In this document: positions 15,451 through 20,157 of the stretch, piece by piece
Layout of the letters: each line of letters starts with the position of its first letter
Position numbering within the stretch: the stretch's first letter is position 1
From: Holosporales bacterium
GTDB lineage: Bacteria > Pseudomonadota > Alphaproteobacteria > BNTO01
Assembly (NCBI GenBank): GCA_031290075.1
Contig: JAITOG010000029.1
Span: 1-20,157, forward strand
DNA: 20,157 nt
Direction of reading: 5' to 3'
Position numbers and translations under genes: made by a program
Notes under the pieces: generated by a model
What the model was told of the DNA's origin: nothing
The model's database searches: none
What the model saw: only the letters and a program-made list of their open reading frames with translations

Positions 15451-16962
15451 ATGAGTTTTGTTAAAAAAATAATTGGAAGTGCATTGTTAGGAGTTTGCTT
15501 TGCTGGAGGAGTCTTTAGTGGAGAGGAAGGTTCAGTCAGAGATTTAAACCTACTTTCAGGCGAATTAGATATCAATTTTGGCTCTGATTTAAGTTTGCCA
15601 ACTCAAGCTTTACCCCCAATCGTCAGTTCAGCCAAAAGTTCAAACGACGAGCATAAGGAGGAAGTGGAGGATGGCATAAAGCCGGAAGAGCCCGTGGAGG
15701 ATGGCATAAAGCCGGAAGAGCCCGTGGTTGAAAATATTGGGGGGCATGATGATGAGGTCGCAGTGTTGGAAGGGGTCGATAAAGATAAGAATGATGCCAA
15801 TTTAGATCTTTCAGGCCAAGGTCAAGAACAAGTTTCAGATGAAGTTCCAGCCCAAGTTTCAGAGAAAGGTCAAGAAAAAGTTTCAGGCCAAGTTTCAGCC
15901 CCAAGTTCAGCCCAAGTTTCAGATGAAGTTCCAGCCCAAGTTTCAGAGAAAGGTCAAGAAAAAGTTTCAGGCCAAGGTTTAGATAAAGAGGATGGTGGGG
16001 AGGGAGCCACGCCGAAATTATCTGGTGTGGTTAATGCTTCTGAGGATTTAGCTGCTTTGAAAGAACGTATTGATAATTTACAAAAAGCAGTAACTGAACA
16101 TGGTCTAGGAAATATAGCTGATTCGGAGCAAAATCGTTTTCATATACTTAATTTGGCGAAACGCAGTACAACTTTAATTGATTTGGCGGATCGTATTATT
16201 TTAGCTAATTCGGCGGCTGGTCGGCCAACAGATTTGGCGGCTGGTCGGTTAGCAGATTTGGCGGGTTATCGTAATCAGTTAGTATATTTGGCGAGTAATT
16301 GTCTTCGGTTATCAGATTTGCTGGCTAATCGTGATCAGTTAGAAGCTTTGCTTCGTAAAAAAAAATTAAATGAGAGTCGTCGTGTTCGGTTAAAAGCTTT
16401 GCTGACTAGTTGTATTCTGGCGGATCGTAGTGATCAGTTAGTAAAGTTGGCGGATAGTAGTGATCAGTTAGTAAAGTTGGTGAAGGATTGTTATAATATA
16501 TTGAAAGCAACTAATTTTGTGCGTAATTATAATGAGCCGTTAGAAGCTTTGGCGCGTTGTTGTGTTGATTTAGAAGCTTTGGCGGGTCGTAGGGCTCAGT
16601 TAGTAACTTTGGCGGGTTATCGTGCTCAGTTAGTAGCTTTGGCGGGTTGTCGTGATCAGTTAGTAAAGTTGGCGCGTTGTTGTGGTGATTTAGAAGCTTT
16701 GGCGGGTTGTCGTGCTCAGTTAGTAGCTTTGGCGGGTCATAGTGTTCAGTTAGAAGCTTTGGTGCGTTGTTGTGATGATTTAGAAGCTTTGGCGGGTCGT
16801 CATGGTGATATAATTGCTGCAGCTGATTTGGCTCGTGATGCTGCAGCTAATTTGGCACATCCAGGATATGGGAGAAAGATTTTTAATTTTGTGAAAAATA
16901 TACTTACTTTAGCAGTAATACCTTTAGGTTATATAGTAATCAAAAAAGGTCTTTGGAAATAA
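15451..16962 (+). CDS. Secreted repeat protein with decapeptide leucine repeats and C-terminal membrane segment
   Basis: 503 residues from ATG 15451. I recognise no family. Residues 1-23 are a signal peptide (SFVKKI, hydrophobic core, VFSG). Residues about 72-91 hold two copies of VEDGIKPEEP. Residues about 127-175 hold two 21-residue units (QVSDEVPAQVSEKGQEKVSGQ) spaced 28 residues apart. From about 230 the protein becomes leucine-rich, and 364-453 is nine back-to-back decapeptides of the form L-(E/V)-x-L-A-G-x-R-x-(Q/D). A hydrophobic segment near 478-496 ends in KKGLWK. Predicted plan: exported, disordered Ser/Gln/Glu-rich spacer, a leucine decad array, and membrane anchor. The decad DNA uses GGCGGGTTGTCGT-type codons, richer in GC than its surroundings. 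It has a near-perfect promoter and two terminators, so strong monocistronic expression is likely. A surface or host-facing role is inference. Confidence 0.8.
   Translation: MSFVKKIIGSALLGVCFAGGVFSGEEGSVRDLNLLSGELDINFGSDLSLPTQALPPIVSSAKSSNDEHKEEVEDGIKPEEPVEDGIKPEEPVVENIGGHDDEVAVLEGVDKDKNDANLDLSGQGQEQVSDEVPAQVSEKGQEKVSGQVSAPSSAQVSDEVPAQVSEKGQEKVSGQGLDKEDGGEGATPKLSGVVNASEDLAALKERIDNLQKAVTEHGLGNIADSEQNRFHILNLAKRSTTLIDLADRIILANSAAGRPTDLAAGRLADLAGYRNQLVYLASNCLRLSDLLANRDQLEALLRKKKLNESRRVRLKALLTSCILADRSDQLVKLADSSDQLVKLVKDCYNILKATNFVRNYNEPLEALARCCVDLEALAGRRAQLVTLAGYRAQLVALAGCRDQLVKLARCCGDLEALAGCRAQLVALAGHSVQLEALVRCCDDLEALAGRHGDIIAAADLARDAAANLAHPGYGRKIFNFVKNILTLAVIPLGYIVIKKGLWK
15664..15723 (+). repeat. 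Exact 30-bp tandem repeat in the secreted repeat protein gene
   Basis: Two identical 30-base units (15664-15693, 15694-15723) encode VEDGIKPEEP twice. Confidence 0.95.
15829..15975 (+). repeat. Exact 63-bp direct repeats, 84 bp apart
   Basis: Bases 15829-15891 and 15913-15975 are identical and separated by a 21-base related spacer, giving a period of 84 bases (28 codons). Smaller units AAGTTTCAG recur within. Confidence 0.93.
16540..16809 (+). repeat. Nine tandem 30-bp units encoding leucine decapeptides
   Basis: Nine contiguous 30-base units, each starting TTAG and containing TTGGCG or TTGGTG, encode L-x-x-L-A/V-x-x-x-x-Q/D. The third, fourth and sixth units differ at only a few bases. Irregular related units extend back to about 16150. 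Confidence 0.93.
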
Positions 16963-16978
16963 TAGTTAGCAGGATAAT

Positions 16979-17015
16979 GCATAAATACTTTATTTGTTTA
17001 TGCTTTTTCTTTTTT
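16979..17015 (+). terminator. Intrinsic terminator 1 after the secreted repeat protein gene
   Basis: GCATAAA (16979-16985) pairs with TTTATGC (16997-17003), followed by TTTTTCTTTTTT. Confidence 0.7.
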
Positions 17016-17018
17016 GAT

Positions 17019-17058
17019 AAAATGTACTCAGAATTTATGATTTTGGGTACATTTTTTT
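17019..17058 (+). terminator. Intrinsic terminator 2 after the secreted repeat protein gene
   Basis: AAAATGTACTCA (17019-17030) pairs with TGGGTACATTTT (17044-17055), one G-T pair apart from perfect, followed by further T to 17058. It is a backup to the preceding hairpin, placed before the repeat cluster. Confidence 0.8.
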
Positions 17059-17060
17059 AA

Positions 17061-17190
17061 TCTAAGAATCTGTCTTTAAGGATATTTTAACTGAGGGTTT
17101 TTAAGGAAAAACGGAGCACATAAGCGCAGCGTACTTAGCGTACGTGAGTATTATAGCACCGGATTTGACGTAAAAAACACGTCAAATTGA
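17061..17190 (+). repeat. C/B-type repeat, single-ended variant
   Basis: It begins CTAAGAATCTGTCTT, then GGATATTTTAACTGAGGGTT and AAGGAAAAACGGAGC, matching the right end of the 11785-12069 element in inverse orientation. Its middle differs (GCGTACTTAGCGTACG), then AGCACCGGATTTGACGT rejoins the other copy. The hairpin TGACGT/ACGTCA follows (17166-17185). No matching inverted C end is seen after A copy 7. Confidence 0.75.
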
Positions 17191-17216
17191 CGCTTTCCCA
17201 ATAAATATATGCCCGC

Positions 17217-17310
17217 TATACCCAAACCCCAAAAAATTGCGGATTCAAACTTCTTGAGTTTCAAGGATTGGTAGCAATTAAAATCCGCATTCTTTGGGGG
17301 CCCCAGTATA
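17217..17310 (-). repeat. Palindromic repeat A, copy 7 (overlaps recD2 3' end)
   Basis: Reverse-orientation copy from TATACCCAAACCCC to GGGGGCCCCAGTATA. On the minus strand it supplies the last ten codons of recD2 (YTGAPKECGF) and the TAA stop, in exactly the frame used in trmD. Confidence 0.94.
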
Positions 17311-19497
17311 TAACACCTGCAATCTCTTGCTAAGCCAAGTGTTTCTATTCATAATTTTATTATTATTTACAGCCCAAAATAGCGCTTTTTGACTACCTAT
17401 TATTACAACTAAATTTTTTCCACGCGTTATACCAGTATAGATTAAATTGCGTTGTAACATTATGTAATGAGACATCACAATAGGAATAACAACTGCTTTA
17501 TACTCTGAGCCCTGGCTTTTATGAATTGAAATGGCATATGCTAACGCCAACTCTTCTATTTCCCAATATTCATAATTTATATTTCGATCATCAATATTTA
17601 CAATAATGCTTTGAGTTTCATAATCTATTTTTTTAATAATTCCCAAGTCTCCATTAAATACTTCCTTATCATAATTATTTTTTGTTTGCATAACTTTATC
17701 GCCAACCCTGTATTTGCGCCCAACTCTTGTTATCTCTGCGCCTTTTGGATTAAGCAATTTTTGCAAGGCTTCATTTAAACTATTTGTTCCAACTTCTCCT
17801 CTGTGCATTGGGGTAAGTACTTGAACATCATTTATGGCGTTATATCCGAATTTTTGCGGGATTCTTTCTTGAACTACTCGCAAAACTTTCTCGCGTACTT
17901 TTTCTAAATCTTCTTCTTGCATAAAGAAAAAATCAGTTTCTTCTGAATTGCTGATGTCTGGATAATCTCCATGAACAATTTTGTGAGAATTGACGATAAT
18001 TTTCGATTGTTGGGCTTGCCTGAATATTTCATTTAGCTCAACAACGGTTATAACTCCAGATAGAATGATATCTTTTAGCACGCTTCCTGCGCCAACTGAG
18101 GGAAGTTGGTTTATATCGCCAATAATAATAACTGTAGTATGCTTAGGAATAGCCTTTAGCAAACTATGCATAAGGAAAACATCAACCATCGAAGCTTCGT
18201 CTAAGATAAGCAAATCACAATCTAAGGGATTTTCCTCATTCCTCAAGAAACCGCCATTTATAGTATTGCATTCAAGCAATCTATGAATGGTTTTTGCTTC
18301 GTGCTTTGTTGCTTCGGCCATTCGTTTGGCTGCGCGGCCAGTTGGGGCGGTTAAGTGAATTTTTTTCGTTACACTAAAAAAGATTTCCAAAATAGCTTTG
18401 GTTATTGTTGTTTTTCCAGTACCTGGGCTTCCTGTTATAACAAGCAATTTGCCATCAATTGCCGTTTTTATAGCTTCAATTTGCTTAGCAGCTAAAGTTA
18501 ATGATAATTTTTTTTGGACCCACTCAATGGCCGATTCAGCATCAATTAATTTAGTGCGTTTAGAAGAAGTTTTTAGTTTTATGAGTTTTTCAGCAATTTT
18601 TGTTTCTGCTAGATAGCAATTTGCCAAATATACACTTTGAACATTTTCAATTTGTTCTATTACGATTTTTCCTTCTCTTAAAAGCGATTGCATAGCTTTT
18701 TCAACAATTAATTCATCAATATTTAAAACCTTGTTAACTTCTTGTATTAAATCTTGGTAAGGATAATAAACGTGCCCATTTGTTGTAAGCTCTTGTAATA
18801 CAAATAAAATCCCCGCTTGAGCTCTTAATGGGGAATTCTCATCAAACCCTAGGTTTTGAGCAATTTTATCTGCTGTTGCAAAACCTATTCCCCAAATATC
18901 GCTTGCTAACCTATAAGGATTTGATTTGACAAGAAAAATGGAATCATTTCCATATTTTTTATATATTTTTATCGCGTAAGCAGTGCTTACATCGTAATTT
19001 TGTAGAAAGACCATAACAGCCCTGATTTCTTTTTGTTCTTGCCAGGCTTGTTTGATGGTGTTAACGCGACCTTTTCCAACTCCAGGAATTGTGAGAAGGC
19101 TATTTGGATTTTCTTCAATAACATCAAAGGTTTTTTCTCCGAAAGTAGAAACAATTTTTTTTGCTACAGCGGGCCCCAGCCCTTTGATTAGCCCAGAACC
19201 TAAGTATTTCTCTATACCATAAACAGCAGCAGGAACAGAGCAAGAGCAGGAAATAATTTTAAACTGCTCTCCAAATTTTGGGTGAGAAGTCCATATTCCT
19301 TGCATGTTTAGAATTCCACCTAGAGAATGATCTGGAATATTGCCCACAACCGTAACAAAATCTTGCCGTCCCTTAATTCTAACTTTTGCTACAGTAAAAC
19401 CATTTTCCTTATTTTCGTATGTAAGGCGCTCAAGTTGCCCCTGGAGATTTATAATTGTTCCTTCTTTTTTAGAAATATTACTTTGATTAATTGACAT
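17278..19497 (-). CDS. recD2: RecD2-type superfamily 1 DNA helicase, with repeat-derived C terminus
   Basis: 739 residues, the usual RecD2 length. RecD2 is a 5'-3' DNA helicase of the RecD/TraA branch acting without RecBC in repair or replication stress. Domains in order: N-terminal OB-like region; helix-hairpin-helix motifs at about 100-150 (LIKGLGPAVAKKI, LLTIPGVGKGR); a YRL..IWGIGFATADKIA element; Walker A GSPGTGKTT (about 356-364); Walker B LLILDEASMVD (about 428-438); GDINQLPSVGAGSVL; NEIFRQAQQS; LTPMHRGEVGTNSLN; HKSQGSEYK; and motif VI YTGITRGKN (about 684-692). All helicase motifs look intact. The native end is probably near LSKRLQVL; the following YTGAPKECGF comes from A copy 7. The ATG at 19497 gives a normal N terminus, with no strong ribosome binding site. 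Confidence 0.94.
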   Translation of the reverse strand: MSINQSNISKKEGTIINLQGQLERLTYENKENGFTVAKVRIKGRQDFVTVVGNIPDHSLGGILNMQGIWTSHPKFGEQFKIISCSCSVPAAVYGIEKYLGSGLIKGLGPAVAKKIVSTFGEKTFDVIEENPNSLLTIPGVGKGRVNTIKQAWQEQKEIRAVMVFLQNYDVSTAYAIKIYKKYGNDSIFLVKSNPYRLASDIWGIGFATADKIAQNLGFDENSPLRAQAGILFVLQELTTNGHVYYPYQDLIQEVNKVLNIDELIVEKAMQSLLREGKIVIEQIENVQSVYLANCYLAETKIAEKLIKLKTSSKRTKLIDAESAIEWVQKKLSLTLAAKQIEAIKTAIDGKLLVITGSPGTGKTTITKAILEIFFSVTKKIHLTAPTGRAAKRMAEATKHEAKTIHRLLECNTINGGFLRNEENPLDCDLLILDEASMVDVFLMHSLLKAIPKHTTVIIIGDINQLPSVGAGSVLKDIILSGVITVVELNEIFRQAQQSKIIVNSHKIVHGDYPDISNSEETDFFFMQEEDLEKVREKVLRVVQERIPQKFGYNAINDVQVLTPMHRGEVGTNSLNEALQKLLNPKGAEITRVGRKYRVGDKVMQTKNNYDKEVFNGDLGIIKKIDYETQSIIVNIDDRNINYEYWEIEELALAYAISIHKSQGSEYKAVVIPIVMSHYIMLQRNLIYTGITRGKNLVVIIGSQKALFWAVNNNKIMNRNTWLSKRLQVLYTGAPKECGF

Positions 19498-19879
19498 TAA
19501 AAATGTTTAAATAGCGAAAAAATAAAGTATTAATAAATTTACCATATTTAAAATAAATTCGAGAGATTTAAATTTTCATATCTTTATATACCCATTTGCA
19601 GTAGAATCCTCGGATTCATCGCCTTCTAATCTAGCAGAATCACTAGAGAATTCATACTGCGTTTCACAGCCATTGGTATATGCTTTCTTGACTATGCTGG
19701 ATTTCAAGACGAATTGATGCGTCGTGCGTTCCTGTGTAAAATTTATCCCATAATTTCTTCTTCCATTGAGAGAATTGATCATTATATTATGCCATGATTA
19801 CTAGCTAGTAAGTGTATAGTTGGCTAAAAACATTTGAAGTGAGTCAGCAATAGCAACATGCCATGCTTCTCTTCTAAAT
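19498..19879. other. Spacer between recD2 and the ankyrin fragment
   Basis: About 380 bases with no firmly supported gene apart from the doubtful 68-codon frame. A perfect 14-base palindrome TTACTAGCTAGTAA lies at 19798-19811 downstream of the ankyrin stop, without a T run. Confidence 0.55.
19576..19782 (-). CDS. Small hypothetical ORF, doubtful
   Basis: A 68-codon frame with an ATG, unlike any family I know. Composition is soluble and mixed, with an acidic C-terminal half (SSDSARLEGDESEDSTANGYIK), no signal peptide and no membrane segment. No clear ribosome binding site precedes it. Its codons are less AT-biased than the intergenic DNA around it. It sits between the ankyrin fragment and recD2, same strand. 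It could be a small gene, a degraded end of a larger one, or another repeat that happens to be open. Confidence 0.3.
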   Translation of the reverse strand: MINSLNGRRNYGINFTQERTTHQFVLKSSIVKKAYTNGCETQYEFSSDSARLEGDESEDSTANGYIKI

Positions 19880-20157
19880 CTATTGTCTATTTTTCCAGCC
19901 GCTTAATCTGCTAATAACATCAGCTCTTCCGGATTGAACAGCCCAAACAAGTGGGGTATTTCCACCTATATCTTTAGCCTCTGTCTTTGCTCCACATCCA
20001 AGTAAGCATCTAACAGTCTCAGCGTGTCCTCCTTCAGCAGCAAAATTAAGTGGGGTATTTCCACCTATATCTTTAGCCTCTGTCTTTGCTCCACATCCAA
20101 GTAAGCATCTAACAGTCTCAGCGTGTCCTCCTTCAGCAGCAAAATTAAGTGGGGTAT
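19880..20157 (-). CDS. Ankyrin-repeat protein, C-terminal part (gene continues past the right edge)
   Basis: The frame is open from the window edge to a TAG at 19880-19882, so 92 codons are visible and the start lies outside. The sequence is two full identical 33-residue ankyrin repeats, each TPLNFAAEGGHAETVRCLLG-type followed by CGAKTEAKDIGGN, then a diverged capping repeat TPLVWAVQSGRADVISRLSG, ending WKNRQ. Ankyrin repeats are protein-binding scaffolds common among effectors of intracellular bacteria. Whether this protein has a signal peptide or another domain cannot be seen. The two repeats are identical at the DNA level, implying very recent expansion or gene conversion. Confidence 0.88.
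   Translation of the reverse strand, partial: TPLNFAAEGGHAETVRCLLGCGAKTEAKDIGGNTPLNFAAEGGHAETVRCLLGCGAKTEAKDIGGNTPLVWAVQSGRADVISRLSGWKNRQ
19951..20157 (-). repeat. Identical 99-bp tandem repeats encoding ankyrin units
   Basis: Units 19951-20049 and 20050-20148 show no difference by eye, including synonymous positions, and a third unit begins at 20149 at the window edge. The period is 33 codons. Confidence 0.95.

Larger units (their letters stand above)
16963..17277. other. Convergent intergenic region: two terminators and repeats
   Basis: The 315 bases between two convergent genes are accounted for by the tandem terminators (16979-17058), the C/B-type unit (17061-17190) and the left half of A copy 7. 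No gene seen. Confidence 0.75.

Noticed and set aside
15603..15904. Two minus-strand frames opposite the secreted repeat protein, rich in LGLKL or SSTGSSGF
   Set aside because: They are antisense shadows of the tandem repeats, whose regular periods keep several frames open.
6638..17310. CRISPR array as an explanation of the A copies
   Set aside because: Copies are 94 bases long, irregularly spaced over 11 kb and in both orientations; no regular spacers or cas genes.

Overview
The window looks like an AT-rich chromosome segment from a Gram-negative, host-associated bacterium. Family content (two-subunit type GlyS, a DUF721 protein, TrmD, an MreD-like protein, TolC, MATE, signal-peptide proteins with ankyrin, BspA-like and coiled-coil repeats) together with dense short palindromic repeats suggests an obligate intracellular alphaproteobacterium of the Holosporales/Rickettsiales kind. 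That placement is inference; there is no rRNA or other marker here.

Layout. 178-2364 (-): secreted coiled-coil protein. 2808-5181 (+): exonuclease III gene flanked by two paralogous Hcp-like genes. 5218-6558 (-): MATE transporter. 6559-7086: inverted pair of a ~94 bp repeat (family A). 7087-7779 (-): surface BspA-like protein. 8098-10710 (+): glyS and a DUF721/DciA-like gene, 3 bp apart. 10758-11000: A and B repeats. 11009-11494 (-): secreted ankyrin protein. 11785-12069: composite repeat with terminal inverted repeats. 12065-12577 (-): MreD-like protein. 12723-14354 (+): TolC-family protein, then a terminator. 14478-15200 (-): trmD. 15451-16962 (+): secreted decapeptide-repeat protein with a near-perfect sigma70 promoter and two terminators. 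17061-17310: further repeats. 17278-19497 (-): recD2. 19880 to the right edge (-): 3' part of an ankyrin gene with identical 99 bp repeats.

The most striking signal is the invasion of this region, including its housekeeping genes, by small palindromic repeats. Family A has seven copies. Two of them overlap the 3' ends of trmD and recD2 and give both proteins the same tail (YTGAPKEC + 2 residues) and the stop codon. Family B lies in frame inside glyS, adding about 30 residues, and a second copy nearby keeps the same frame open. A third sequence (C) forms terminal inverted repeats around a nested A/B unit and supplies the mreD stop codon. This resembles the Rickettsia palindromic elements, but the sequences are not ones I recognise.

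The other theme is host interaction: five complete or nearly complete genes encode Sec-type signal peptides followed by repeats or coiled coils, beside an outer-membrane export channel (TolC) and two Hcp-like proteins that may be type VI tube/effector-carrier components.
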